Shown in pieces: positions 15,571 through 24,239 of a stretch of DNA of 35,311 bases (position 1 is its first letter; every line of letters starts with the position of its first letter). Source of the stretch: Caryophanales bacterium (lineage in GTDB: Bacteria; Bacillota_I; Bacilli_A; RF39; UBA660); NCBI GenBank assembly GCA_016282375.1, contig JAEEKI010000018.1, positions 1 to 35,311 on the forward strand. The letters run 5' to 3'. Both the position numbers and the translations under genes were made by a program. The notes beneath the pieces are model-generated. The model was not told where the DNA came from. It did not search any database and saw only the letters and a program-made list of their open reading frames with translations.

Positions 15571-16950
15571 TTAGAATTGGATTTTATCGTTAATATAATT
15601 AACTAAATCCTCAATTTTAACGACATCTTGAGCCATAGTATCACGATTTCTTACCGTAACAGTACCATTATTCATTGTTTCATCATCAATCGTTACACAA
15701 AATGGAGTACCAATAGCATCTGCTCGACGATATCTTTTACCAATACTTCCACTTTCATCATAACTCGTAGAAAAATGTTTAGAAAGTAAAGTAAACAATT
15801 CTTCAGCTTTTTCACTGTGATTCTTCTTAATAAGAGGAAGAATATTAACTTTGTATGGTGCTAAAGCATACTTAATTCTTAAAACTTCTCTTTCTGTATT
15901 ATCTTCTAGTATTTCATTACTATAAGAATTACACAAAATTGCTAACAATAATCGATCAATACCAACGGATGGTTCAATAACATATGGTAAATATTTTTCA
16001 TGTGTATCTGGATCTAAATATTTTAAATCTTGACCAGAATGTTTTTCGTGAACGCCTAAATCATAATCCGTACGATCAGCAATTCCCCAAAGTTCACCCC
16101 ATCCCATTGGGAATAAGAATTCAATATCTGTCGTAGCTTTACTATAAAAAGCTAATTCTTCTTTAGCATGATCTCTCATCCGTAATTTATCATCATCTAA
16201 TCCTAAATCATGCAAGAAATTAACGCAATAATCTTTCCAATACTTAAACCATTCTAAATCAGTACCTGGCTTACAAAAGAATTCCATTTCCATTTGTTCA
16301 AATTCTCTAGTTCTAAAAATGAAGTTTCCTGGAGTTATTTCATTTCGAAATGCTTTACCTGTTTGACAAACACCAAAAGGTATCTTAGCTCGCATGGCTC
16401 TTTCAATATTTTTGAAATTAACAAATATTCCTTGGGCAGTTTCTCCTCTTAAATAAACAATATTCTTGCTATCATCAACAACACCAATCTTAGTTTCAAA
16501 TAATAAATTAAACTTTCTAATTGGAGTAAACTCACTACTCTTACATGTTGGGCAAGTTAAATGATTATCTTTGATATATTTTTCAATTTCTTCATTACTC
16601 CATCCATCAGCCGTAATTTCACCATTGGTAAAATCTTCGATTAATTTATCAGCCCGATAACGTGACTTACATTTTAAGCAATCAATAAGTGGATCTGCAA
16701 AAGATGCCACATGTCCAGATGCTACCCAAACATTCGGATTCATAATAATTGCTGAATCTAAACCATAATTATAACGATTTTCTTCGACAAATCTTTTCTT
16801 CCAAGCATTACGTATATTCTCCTTTAATAGCGTTCCTAAAGGTCCGTAATCCCATGAATTAGCAAGTCCCCCATAAATATCACTACCTTGAAATACAAAA
16901 CCATAATTTTTAGCATAATTCACGATTTTATCCATTGTTAAATTTTCCAT
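15571..16950 (-). CDS. glyQS: Glycyl-tRNA synthetase, single-chain dimeric type
   Basis: 459 residues: class II synthetase of the eukaryotic-like alpha2 type. N-terminal 'GFVFQGSDIYGGLANSWDYG', a zinc-ribbon-like insertion with 'CLKCKSRYRAD' and 'CPTCKSS', motif 2 'FRNEITPGNFIFRTREFEQM', 'WGIADRTDYDLGVH', motif 3 'VGIDRLLLAIL', then the anticodon-binding domain. It charges tRNA-Gly. ATG 16950 has GGAGG 5 nt upstream; an in-frame TTG at 16965 overlaps that site. Regulated by a glycine T-box leader. In Bacillus the recO-linked synthetase is the two-chain glyQ/glyS; here the one-gene type occupies the same neighbourhood, separated from recO by tdk and a surface gene. Confidence 0.97.
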   Translation of the reverse strand: MENLTMDKIVNYAKNYGFVFQGSDIYGGLANSWDYGPLGTLLKENIRNAWKKRFVEENRYNYGLDSAIIMNPNVWVASGHVASFADPLIDCLKCKSRYRADKLIEDFTNGEITADGWSNEEIEKYIKDNHLTCPTCKSSEFTPIRKFNLLFETKIGVVDDSKNIVYLRGETAQGIFVNFKNIERAMRAKIPFGVCQTGKAFRNEITPGNFIFRTREFEQMEMEFFCKPGTDLEWFKYWKDYCVNFLHDLGLDDDKLRMRDHAKEELAFYSKATTDIEFLFPMGWGELWGIADRTDYDLGVHEKHSGQDLKYLDPDTHEKYLPYVIEPSVGIDRLLLAILCNSYSNEILEDNTEREVLRIKYALAPYKVNILPLIKKNHSEKAEELFTLLSKHFSTSYDESGSIGKRYRRADAIGTPFCVTIDDETMNNGTVTVRNRDTMAQDVVKIEDLVNYINDKIQF

Positions 16951-17089
16951 AATATCCTCCTTCAAACAAAAAATTCCCAGTAAATGTTTAGGGACGAAAT
17001 ATTATCCGCGGTTCCACCCTAATTATTCACTAAGGAATCTCTTTTCTTTATATAGCTCTTGGTTTGCCAAACCCGTCATCACTTGTATG
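16951..17089 (-). promoter_or_regulatory. T-box riboswitch leader of glyQS
   Basis: The diagnostic T-box AGGGTGGAACCGCG is at 17020-17007 on the minus strand. Downstream, an intrinsic terminator (TCCC..TAAA stem, 16994-16975) ends in ATTTTTTG; the T-box can instead pair with CGTCCC to form the antiterminator. A candidate Gly specifier GGC is at 17068-17066, within a GGTTTGGCAAACC context. Uncharged tRNA-Gly would bind and allow readthrough. The leader is short (~140 nt), so stem I is compact. Confidence 0.93.
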
Positions 17090-17094
17090 ACTCA

Positions 17095-17122
17095 ATTATA
17101 TCATTAACTATTTTTTTTGCAA
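17095..17122 (-). promoter_or_regulatory. Promoter of the glyQS T-box transcript
   Basis: Minus strand: TTGCAA (17122-17117), 16 nt, TATAAT (17100-17095) with TGA before it (extended -10). Confidence 0.75.
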
Positions 17123-17126
17123 CTAC

Positions 17127-18881
17127 TTAATCATCCCATATCGCACAGTACAATTCATTATTATATCCTATATTACAATATTCCTCAGCCGTTCGATCAG
17201 TGCAATCTACAGACCCATATTTATTAACTTCACAAAAAATATTATTATAAGAACAAATAGCATATTCATCCGTAGAATCGCAATCACTAGAAGTAATATT
17301 AAAGCCAGCATTTTGGAACACTCGCAGCAAAGCATTCATAGCGTTCGTCTGATCTGTACTAGTAAGTGTTGTATTAAATGAGTGACCTGTTAAACCATAT
17401 TGCGTATACGGTTGAGATAAACACACTTCATGACCTGATGATGTTGCGCAAACATAATATTTTTCCTTATCCATACCAACATATGCATTATGACCAGTTT
17501 CAAGTCCAGTACTTTGTAATGTTCCACCATAAGTTGGAAAATAACACGGGTTAGTATTACACGTTGTAATATCAAACCAATAACTTGTTGGACCATCCAT
17601 TCGATAAGGATCATCCCAAGTTCCCGTGCCACCATAATATTTTGTGTCAACCTTCAAATACAAAACAGGTCTTGCATATGCCATATTACCATCAACATCA
17701 TAGTTATCTACAATGCCTACACTTGATACATCAAACTCAGAATTGGAATAAGTCGTATAGGGTGTTAATGTCCATTGATTTTCCCCTGATAATGTAGGAG
17801 CAGTCGAAGTAACCCCCGAATAAATCAAATAACTATTCATTGCACAATCGGTTTTATAACTACCAGAATTCCAACCACTAGTTTGATATGACAAACAAGC
17901 AGCTCGATTATAAGTGGTACCACCATTTGTTGCATAACCGTAATCACTTGGATACATAAGGCCCACTTTACCATACCAATATGCTGGTCTATTTTCCAAA
18001 CCAGTACTTTCCATAATACTGCCTGCATTATTTATGTTCCGTTCAATATTATACCACTCAGATGGACTATTATTGGTAGAATCACTTCCATACAAACTCC
18101 ACTTTACCGTGGCTATATACGGTAAATAAGAAGAAGTTATGTTAGTATTCAAATTTGTTACCTCCTCGTTGTAATCATCGTCAGCTTCATAAAACACAGC
18201 ATATTGCATATATGAATTTTGTGGAGATGCAGATAAATAGTTATAAGTAACATCATAAAAGGGTTTTTCGTTTTGATCATATACAGTATTATTAGTTACA
18301 GTATAATCTAAATGTAATGCATTATTTTCAGTGTCATATCCCGTTTGCAAATAATTAGCACCATTTAACATGAGCATTAGCTGACTATCACTCCAGTCAT
18401 TCGAAGAGACTGGTATATTCGAAGAACCTTGATAAAATTTATTATCATAACCGATTGTACTTGACATTTGACTGTTTCGAATTATTTTCACCAAGTTACC
18501 CGTTTTCGTTGTATCACACTCTGTAGCTGTACCATAGGTTCCTGTGCAATACTCCATATCAGACATGATACCAATTATACGCCATAGTTCACCATTAAAT
18601 AAAACATAATTATCTGGATTCTTACCAGCATAACGCCATTCACCAGTACGATCAGATGTTAAAACCCACGAACTATTGGTTACATTATCTGTTCCCGATT
18701 TCGGAGCATTATCAATTAGCCAACTCGCCAAACCATATGTCGAAACATTTCCCGATTGTAAAAGTGTTCTAGAACTGGCTTTATAAAAAGTAGCCCGTGA
18801 AATAAAAAGAGTCTCAGAGACTAAAAAAACAAATAAAAACGCAAAAACAGATATCATGATACTAACATGTTTTCGTTTCAT
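17127..18881 (-). CDS. Large secreted/surface protein of unknown function
   Basis: 584 residues with an N-terminal signal-anchor (~8-28), then a long Asn/Ser/Thr/Tyr/Trp-rich exported region. Recurring pieces include 'DNYVLFNGELWRIIGI', 'YGKVGLMYPSDYGYAT', 'NQWTLTPY', 'ARPVLYLKV' and 'GGTGTWDDPYRM', a layout I associate with large surface proteins of uncultured gut Firmicutes. The last ~140 residues are a separate cysteine-rich domain (about nine Cys). Codon use is visibly less AT-biased than neighbouring genes, and it sits where Bacillus has nothing between recO and glyQS, suggesting an inserted or fast-evolving surface gene. GAGGAGG lies 9 nt before the ATG. No enzymatic motif seen. Confidence 0.8.
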   Translation of the reverse strand: MKRKHVSIMISVFAFLFVFLVSETLFISRATFYKASSRTLLQSGNVSTYGLASWLIDNAPKSGTDNVTNSSWVLTSDRTGEWRYAGKNPDNYVLFNGELWRIIGIMSDMEYCTGTYGTATECDTTKTGNLVKIIRNSQMSSTIGYDNKFYQGSSNIPVSSNDWSDSQLMLMLNGANYLQTGYDTENNALHLDYTVTNNTVYDQNEKPFYDVTYNYLSASPQNSYMQYAVFYEADDDYNEEVTNLNTNITSSYLPYIATVKWSLYGSDSTNNSPSEWYNIERNINNAGSIMESTGLENRPAYWYGKVGLMYPSDYGYATNGGTTYNRAACLSYQTSGWNSGSYKTDCAMNSYLIYSGVTSTAPTLSGENQWTLTPYTTYSNSEFDVSSVGIVDNYDVDGNMAYARPVLYLKVDTKYYGGTGTWDDPYRMDGPTSYWFDITTCNTNPCYFPTYGGTLQSTGLETGHNAYVGMDKEKYYVCATSSGHEVCLSQPYTQYGLTGHSFNTTLTSTDQTNAMNALLRVFQNAGFNITSSDCDSTDEYAICSYNNIFCEVNKYGSVDCTDRTAEEYCNIGYNNELYCAIWDD

Positions 18882-18913
18882 TTATCTTTCCTCCTCGAGT
18901 CTTACCTATAATA

Positions 18914-18942
18914 AGTATACATTAATGATAAAAAAAAGACAA
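18914..18942 (-). promoter_or_regulatory. Promoter of the large surface protein gene
   Basis: Minus strand: TTGTCT (18942-18937), 17 nt, TATACT (18919-18914). Confidence 0.6.
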
Positions 18943-18961
18943 ATTAAAAAGTAACCTATAG

Positions 18962-19570
18962 TTATTCTTTTATAATATCGCTTATCTGACTTTTACCAAT
19001 GATCTTCTTTAAATAACAATCCCCACATAAAGGAACATAACTTACGTCATCTTCACCATCAATAGCAACTGTATTGCCTTGATTAGTGTATTCGCCATTT
19101 ACACAGCGAGCATTAAAAATAGCCGTCTCGCCACACTCACATTTAACCGTTAATTCCGTCTTAGAATCAGCAAAACTTAAAAGAGCTGCCGTTCCTTCGA
19201 ATAAATAACCTTGAAAGTCATTTTTAAGTCCATAACAGATAACGCCAATATCAAAAACATGAGCCAAATACCAAAAATCCACAACTTGTTCATGGGTAAA
19301 GAATTGAGCTTCATCCGCTAAAACAACTTTAGCATCCAAAACCACCTTTAAATTTTCTTTGGAAATAATACTTTCATTTTTATCTAAAAGAATATCAACT
19401 TTCGCGGAATCCTTCCGTCTATTTACTACTAAGTCGCCACCTTTAGTATCTAATTTTGGTTTGACAATAATTACTTTATGACCATGTTTTGTATAATTAA
19501 AGTTATCTTGCAATAATTTTGTTGTTTTACCAGACTCCATTGTTCCATAAATAAAGCTTAAATCAGCCAT
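18962..19570 (-). CDS. tdk: Thymidine kinase (TK1-like)
   Basis: 202 residues. P-loop 'YGTMESGKTTKLL', Walker B-like 'VLADEAQFF', 'GLKNDFQGYLFEGTAALLSFAD', the zinc Cys pairs 'KCECG' and 'CGDCY', and 'GNTVAIDGEDDVSYVPLC' in the lasso region that holds thymidine. It phosphorylates thymidine for dTTP salvage. ATG 19570 has AGGGTGATG just upstream; an earlier in-frame start at 19579 falls in that site. Monocistronic with its own promoter, whose start point lies only ~13 nt before the ATG. Confidence 0.95.
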   Translation of the reverse strand: MADLSFIYGTMESGKTTKLLQDNFNYTKHGHKVIIVKPKLDTKGGDLVVNRRKDSAKVDILLDKNESIISKENLKVVLDAKVVLADEAQFFTHEQVVDFWYLAHVFDIGVICYGLKNDFQGYLFEGTAALLSFADSKTELTVKCECGETAIFNARCVNGEYTNQGNTVAIDGEDDVSYVPLCGDCYLKKIIGKSQISDIIKE

Positions 19571-19589
19571 TACCATCACCCTATATATA

Positions 19590-19619
19590 ATTATATATTT
19601 TCTTTAAAAAGGTGGTCAA
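19590..19619 (-). promoter_or_regulatory. tdk promoter
   Basis: Minus strand: TTGACC (19619-19614), 18 nt, TATAAT (19595-19590). Confidence 0.6.
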
Positions 19620-19635
19620 TATCTTTACAGTCAAC

Positions 19636-19674
19636 AAAAAAGAACAATCAGATACTTAGGCTTCTAATTGTTCT
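19636..19674 (-). terminator. recO terminator
   Basis: 8-bp stem AGAACAAT/ATTGTTCT (19674-19667 with 19648-19641), 18-nt loop containing the recO stop, then TTTTTTG on the minus strand. Confidence 0.65.
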
Positions 19675-20381
19675 AAAAACTTTTTACTATAGACATATAA
19701 ACCTGTAAAGGCATCATAATAATCACTAATAAAATGATTAATAACATGCTTATATTCATCTTTAACACTAATCGAACTAATACTCTTAATATCAACATAA
19801 TAATACATTCTTAATAATTGAATTACTTTCTTATCCACGATTATTTCATTTTGATAACAATCTTTACAAATAAGTCCCCCATAAGAGGCATCCACAGTCA
19901 CAATGTTAGTCTTATTACCACATTTTATACAGGAATCCAAGTTTAAACCCACTCCTAAAAGAGGTAAATATTTTAATTCTAAAATATTAGTTAAAATCAT
20001 AGGATCCAAATTATCTTCCATTTTTAAGACAATACTAATAAACATTTCAAATAGACTTTGATCTGTTTGTTTATAAACTTGATTAGTTAATTCACTAATA
20101 TATGTTAAATAGCTTATTTTAGTTAAGTCACTACGAATATTATTAAAAGAATTAAGAACATCAACATTTACTAAAGTTGATAGTTTATCTTCCTTAAAAT
20201 GAATACTAAAAATACCATAAGTAAATACTTGCGTTGAGGCTCTTAACATTGACTTCATTGACTTAGCACCTTTGCACATAATACCAATTAAGCCTTTTTC
20301 TTTAGTAAGTACATTAATTATTTTACTTGATTCACCATAAGGTAACTCATTTAAAATAAAGCCCTCAACTTCTAAAAGCAT
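19656..20381 (-). CDS. recO: RecO, DNA repair/recombination mediator
   Basis: 241 residues: N-terminal OB-fold beginning 'LLEVEGFILNELPYGESSKIINVLTKEKGLIGIMCKG', a helical middle domain and a zinc site formed by 'CIKCGN' (~150) and 'GGLICKDC' (~173). RecO loads RecA onto SSB-coated DNA with RecR. It starts one base after the yqzL stop codon, with that gene's GAGGAG serving as ribosome-binding site. Order era-yqzL-recO as in Bacillus. Confidence 0.95.
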   Translation of the reverse strand: MLLEVEGFILNELPYGESSKIINVLTKEKGLIGIMCKGAKSMKSMLRASTQVFTYGIFSIHFKEDKLSTLVNVDVLNSFNNIRSDLTKISYLTYISELTNQVYKQTDQSLFEMFISIVLKMEDNLDPMILTNILELKYLPLLGVGLNLDSCIKCGNKTNIVTVDASYGGLICKDCYQNEIIVDKKVIQLLRMYYYVDIKSISSISVKDEYKHVINHFISDYYDAFTGLYVYSKKFLEQLEA

Positions 20382-20382
20382 A

Positions 20383-20472
20383 CTACTCCTCTTCTTGACT
20401 ATTTTTATACTCTAGATAATCATCAATTTTTCCTGATTCTTTAAATTTATTCCATGCTTCCTTTTTATTCAT
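20383..20472 (-). CDS. yqzL: YqzL-like 29-residue protein between era and recO
   Basis: A tiny frame ATG 20472 to TAG 20383 encodes MNKKEAWNKFKESGKIDDYL plus nine acidic residues. It has AGGGTGAT 5 nt upstream and ends next to the recO start. It matches the pattern of YqzL family proteins (W-x-x-F-x-x-(T/S)-G-x-I-x-x-Y-L), which sit between era/cdd and recO in Bacillus at ~45 residues. Function unknown. It would be missed by length-filtered gene calling. Confidence 0.8.
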   Translation of the reverse strand: MNKKEAWNKFKESGKIDDYLEYKNSQEEE

Positions 20473-20516
20473 GAATATCACCCTTTCATATCTATAATGG
20501 GTAATATCCATTAATT

Positions 20517-21404
20517 TTATTCATCTGACAATAAATATCCTAATTCTCTTAAATATTGTTCTTTATCACGCCAGTTCTTAACAGTTTTGACATATAACTC
20601 TAAATAAACCTTTTTATTAATCATTTTTTCAATTTCTTCGCGGGCTTCAATACCTACTTTTTTTAAACGATTACCATTTTTACCAATGACAATCTTTTTA
20701 ATAGAATCACGATCAACAATAATATCCACTAAAATATTCACAATATCATTTTTTTCATCATAGCCTACACAATTACAGGCAATGGAATGAGGTACTTCTT
20801 CGATAGTATCATTTAATAGCTTTTCACGAACAATTTCAGAAACCATAAACCCCATCGAATTTGAGGTTACAACACTATCATCAAAATATTTAACTTCATC
20901 CTTTAAATACTTTTTAATAACCTCTAAAAGTCTATCTACATTATCATTAGTCATCGCCGACACCGGAACAATATCGGAAAAAGGAAATAAATCCTTGTAT
21001 TCTTCGATAGTCATCATCAACATTTCTTTACTCATTTGATCTATTTTATTGATAACTAAAACTACCGGTGTATATACTCTTTTTAAAGCATTCAAAATAT
21101 ATCGATCACCAGGACCGATGCCCTTTTTGCCATCCATGACAAATAATATACAATCGACATCATCAATTTGTTCAAAGGCTTTATGATTTAGAATCTTGCC
21201 TAACCGATTCATGGGTTTAACAATTCCCGGGGTATCTACAAAAATAATTTGATAATCTTTTTCGTTATATATACCTTGAATAATATTTCGTGTTGTTCCT
21301 GCTTTATCAGATGTAATTGCAATTTTTTGTGTCATGAGTGTGTTTAAAAGGGTACTTTTGCCTACATTAGGCCTTCCTATAAAACTAACAAACCCACTTC
21401 TCAT
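20517..21404 (-). CDS. era: Era GTPase, 16S rRNA/30S maturation
   Basis: 295 residues. G1 'GRPNVGKST', G2 'TTRN', G3 'DTPG', G4 'NKID', G5 'VSAM', then a C-terminal KH domain with 'IVIGKNGNRLKKVG'. Era binds the 3' end of 16S rRNA and checks 30S assembly. It follows dgkA after 6 nt. The cdd gene normally between dgkA and era in Bacillus is absent. Confidence 0.97.
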   Translation of the reverse strand: MRSGFVSFIGRPNVGKSTLLNTLMTQKIAITSDKAGTTRNIIQGIYNEKDYQIIFVDTPGIVKPMNRLGKILNHKAFEQIDDVDCILFVMDGKKGIGPGDRYILNALKRVYTPVVLVINKIDQMSKEMLMMTIEEYKDLFPFSDIVPVSAMTNDNVDRLLEVIKKYLKDEVKYFDDSVVTSNSMGFMVSEIVREKLLNDTIEEVPHSIACNCVGYDEKNDIVNILVDIIVDRDSIKKIVIGKNGNRLKKVGIEAREEIEKMINKKVYLELYVKTVKNWRDKEQYLRELGYLLSDE

Positions 21405-21410
21405 AAAGAC

Positions 21411-21812
21411 CTACTTTGCAAAATAAGCAATAAATTTAGGAATAAAAATTGTTAAATTAACAATCAAAGCTGAAAAAGTTGCAAGACATGTTGCAGCACT
21501 ACCACAATCCTTAGCTATCTTAGCAAAAGGATTATATTCTTTAGTAAACATATCAACCGTAGCTTCGATACCAGTATTAAGTAGTTCTATTTCCATAATT
21601 AATAATAAACTAACGATACATATAACCCATTCAATAATAGATAATTTGAAAATAATTCCTAAAATAACTAAACCTACGATAGCAATTGCTTCGAATGTAA
21701 AACTGGTTTCATTCTTAAAACAATAAGCTAATCCTTGAAAAGAATACTTAAACTTATGACAAACATCCTTAATTGGTCCTACTTTTTCGCCTCTTTGTTT
21801 GATTAAATCCAT
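21411..21812 (-). CDS. dgkA: Diacylglycerol/undecaprenol kinase (DgkA)
   Basis: 133 residues with three membrane helices and the family motif 'IMEIELLNTGIEATVDMF....AKIAKDCGSAA' (E...NT.IE..VD plus AKD). In Gram-positives this enzyme mainly phosphorylates undecaprenol, recycling the cell-wall lipid carrier. It overlaps the end of ybeY by 44 nt. The overlap is real rather than a start error: AGGAG stands 10 nt before ATG 21812 and no later Met occurs before the first conserved helix. ybeY-dgkA order as in Bacillus. Confidence 0.93.
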   Translation of the reverse strand: MDLIKQRGEKVGPIKDVCHKFKYSFQGLAYCFKNETSFTFEAIAIVGLVILGIIFKLSIIEWVICIVSLLLIMEIELLNTGIEATVDMFTKEYNPFAKIAKDCGSAATCLATFSALIVNLTIFIPKFIAYFAK

Positions 21813-22230
21813 TTAATATCAACTCCTGCTTTCCAAACATTACTTCTTCATCTTCTTTTTCCATATGATCATAGCCTAAAAGATGTAATAAGCCATGAAC
21901 GCCTAGAAAGGCTAGTTCTCTAGTTTCACTGTGTCCATATTCTATAGCTTGCTGCTTCATACGTGGTATACATATATAAATATCACCCAATATGCGCATT
22001 TTATTATACTCTTTTTTATCGTTATCTTCAAAGGCAAATGATATAACATCAGTTACTCGATCAATTTTTCGATAATCACGATTTAATTCTTGAATCGTTT
22101 GTTCATCTACTAAAACGACACTAAAAAGAGCATTATGAACTTTTTCTAATTTTAGAGTTCTTTTTAGAACTTTATCCAATATTTTATAATCTTTATAACC
22201 ATATTCATCAATAATATCAAATTTGTTCAT
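21769..22230 (-). CDS. ybeY: YbeY, rRNA-maturation endoribonuclease
   Basis: 153 residues with the zinc motif 'HGLLHLLGYDH' (H-x3-H-x5-H) and 'NRDYRKIDRVTDVISFAF', both diagnostic. It processes 16S rRNA 3' ends with Era, which is in the same operon. In Bacillus phoH precedes it; here a VanZ-like gene does. The last 14 codons overlap dgkA. Confidence 0.96.
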   Translation of the reverse strand: MNKFDIIDEYGYKDYKILDKVLKRTLKLEKVHNALFSVVLVDEQTIQELNRDYRKIDRVTDVISFAFEDNDKKEYNKMRILGDIYICIPRMKQQAIEYGHSETRELAFLGVHGLLHLLGYDHMEKEDEEVMFGKQELILNGFNQTKRRKSRTN

Positions 22231-22233
22231 TTA

Positions 22234-22848
22234 TTATAACACGATTCCCATCATTCTTAGGACATATAATGCCACTAACGCTGATATTATAATACAAATT
22301 AAGTTATTTAGCCAGTCACTTTTAAAGACTCCCGGTAAATGACGCAAAATAGCACTAAAACCAATATATAATAAAAAACCTAAAACACCACCAAAAGTAT
22401 TTAAAATAATATCATCGATATCAAAACTACGACCTATATTTAATTGAACATACTCTATGGTTGTACTCACAATCGCCGAGATAATTAAATTAGTCCACAT
22501 TTTCTTTGGTTTAATATAAGAGGCAATTATATAACCAAAAGGAATAAACATAGCTATGTTGCCAATAACATTATAATAAAATAACCTACTACCTACTTTA
22601 TATCGTGTTATCTCTGCAAAAGGAACTAGATTCATGCCTCCAGCTTCATTGATATCAACTCTAGTTACTAGTTGATAAAGTAATAACAAATAAATAACCC
22701 CCACAAATCCCCAAAATTCTCGATAAAACTTTGAAGAATCACGATGATTACGAAGATAAGCAAATCTAATACATGCCATTGAAACAGTAATAATAACTAA
22801 AGATGGCCAATTACTTAGTAGACTAGTCTTAAAAATCTTATAAATCAT
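22234..22848 (-). CDS. VanZ-family membrane protein
   Basis: 204 residues, about five membrane helices, with the VanZ core: 'MNLVPFAEI', 'NVIGNIAMFIPFGYI', 'STTIEYVQLNIGRSFDIDDI' and 'LNTFGGVLGF'. VanZ proteins give low-level teicoplanin resistance in one operon, but most chromosomal ones have no known role. It overlaps yqfD by 11 nt and precedes ybeY by 3 nt, taking the place of phoH in the Bacillus gene order. No own promoter is evident, so it would be expressed with the yqfCD sporulation genes and the era operon. Confidence 0.88.
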   Translation of the reverse strand: MIYKIFKTSLLSNWPSLVIITVSMACIRFAYLRNHRDSSKFYREFWGFVGVIYLLLLYQLVTRVDINEAGGMNLVPFAEITRYKVGSRLFYYNVIGNIAMFIPFGYIIASYIKPKKMWTNLIISAIVSTTIEYVQLNIGRSFDIDDIILNTFGGVLGFLLYIGFSAILRHLPGVFKSDWLNNLICIIISALVALYVLRMMGIVL

Positions 22849-23986
22849 CTGTTACATCTCCCTTTTCTTCTATTTGTTGGCCTATATCTTCTTCTACAAT
22901 TATAAATATATCCATATTCATTGTACTATCAATTAACGTTTTTTGCAAAATCTTTTCATCAATTATCCGCTCATCACTCTTTAATTTCAATATTATTTTT
23001 TCTTTAGATAACTGTAACCCCTTATTCAAAGCCTCTTCTGAAGAATATTTAGCTACTTTTCTTTTTATTTCTTTATCTGTCTCTAAATATATTTTAATAC
23101 CCAATAAATCAAAAATTTTTTTCTTATCAATTTGATATAATACTAAGCGATCTTTAAATAATTTATAATCATTACCATCATAGTTAATAACAATATTATG
23201 GCGCTTTTTATCTGTTAATACTTCTTCATAATAATTAAGAGGAACTTTAACATTGATTTGGTACCAAACTTCTCCATAGACTTTACCATCTGCACAATTA
23301 TGACTGACGACTTCATCATTACGTTTTACATCCCCACTGATAAGAATATCACCTTTTCTAACATAATCATTAATACCAACCATACCTTCGCCATTATAAA
23401 CTTGAATAGACTTAATAATTCCATCTTTTTGGGCAATAACATGACAATATTCTTTCTCTATCTCAGGTTTAGTAATAATTCTTTCTTCCACACGAATAAT
23501 ATACCTCATTCCCGAAGTACTAATCTCTAACCACTCAATTCTATCTAAATGTTTATTTTTAATTTGTTTCTTAATCTTAGTTAATTCAAAATAATTTTTT
23601 TTAAAACTAAACTTTTTAACACCATATTTCTCTAAATCATAAAAAAGAAGTTGCTTTAAATCTTCATTTTCATGAATAATGTCCACATCTACTATAAAAT
23701 GAGACGAAAAAAAGATAATTATCAAAGCAAACAGAAAGCCAATAATAATTACATAATATTGTTTTACTAACTGATTAACCTTTTTGGGTCCATAAATATT
23801 AATAACTTCTATATCATATAATCTTAAACATTTCTTTACTTTTTGATAATCATCATGAAATATTTTAATATAAACATCATTATTAATCGTATATATCTTC
23901 AAAAGAGATATTTTAATCTTACTAAGTTTATTAATAATTTGATTTTGCGAAACATTATTTATTTTAATTAAAAAACTATTTTGCAT
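22838..23986 (-). CDS. yqfD: YqfD, sporulation membrane protein
   Basis: 382 residues. N-terminal cytoplasmic part, one membrane helix at ~75-93, then a large outer domain with 'RIEWLEISTSGMRYIIRVEERI', 'CHVIAQKDGIIKSIQVYNGE' and 'YVRKGDILISGDVKR', typical of YqfD. In Bacillus it is a SigmaE-dependent mother-cell gene required for efficient sporulation, paired with yqfC. Here yqfC overlaps it by 11 nt, and a consensus SigmaE -10 lies upstream of yqfC. Confidence 0.93.
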   Translation of the reverse strand: MQNSFLIKINNVSQNQIINKLSKIKISLLKIYTINNDVYIKIFHDDYQKVKKCLRLYDIEVINIYGPKKVNQLVKQYYVIIIGFLFALIIIFFSSHFIVDVDIIHENEDLKQLLFYDLEKYGVKKFSFKKNYFELTKIKKQIKNKHLDRIEWLEISTSGMRYIIRVEERIITKPEIEKEYCHVIAQKDGIIKSIQVYNGEGMVGINDYVRKGDILISGDVKRNDEVVSHNCADGKVYGEVWYQINVKVPLNYYEEVLTDKKRHNIVINYDGNDYKLFKDRLVLYQIDKKKIFDLLGIKIYLETDKEIKRKVAKYSSEEALNKGLQLSKEKIILKLKSDERIIDEKILQKTLIDSTMNMDIFIIVEEDIGQQIEEKGDVTDDL

Positions 23987-24224
23987 ATGTTCGACCTATA
24001 TCAAGGATAAGACCCATTATTAATATTTCCTCGTTATTCATTTGAACAATTGTTAAATCTTGGCCAACTATTCTTAATTCAAATTCTTCCATCTTCACAA
24101 TAATTACAGTCGATGTTAGTTTTAAGAGTTCTTGATACTTATAAATATGAAGACAATTATCAAAAATAGTAACAAAGTATTTTTTATCATACAAAAAATT
24201 ACTAAGCGCATTAGCTATTTTCAT
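23976..24224 (-). CDS. yqfC: YqfC (YabP/YqfC family), sporulation protein
   Basis: 82 residues, all-beta and repetitive, with 'IIVKMEEFELRIVGQDLTIVQMNNEEILIMG', the YabP/YqfC family pattern of short beta strands. Partner of yqfD. ATG 24224 has AGGTGA 4 nt upstream. The gene starts just after the terminator of the rpsU-yqeY unit and is preceded by CATACAAT, matching the SigmaE -10, which fits mother-cell expression. Confidence 0.9.
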   Translation of the reverse strand: MKIANALSNFLYDKKYFVTIFDNCLHIYKYQELLKLTSTVIIVKMEEFELRIVGQDLTIVQMNNEEILIMGLILDIGRTYAK

Positions 24225-24239
24225 TTATTCACCTAATTA

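Noticed and set aside
17390-18028. Several frames in both directions inside the large surface protein gene
   Set aside because: They arise from its less AT-rich, stop-poor sequence; none has a ribosome-binding site, while the main frame has a signal peptide and a strong site.
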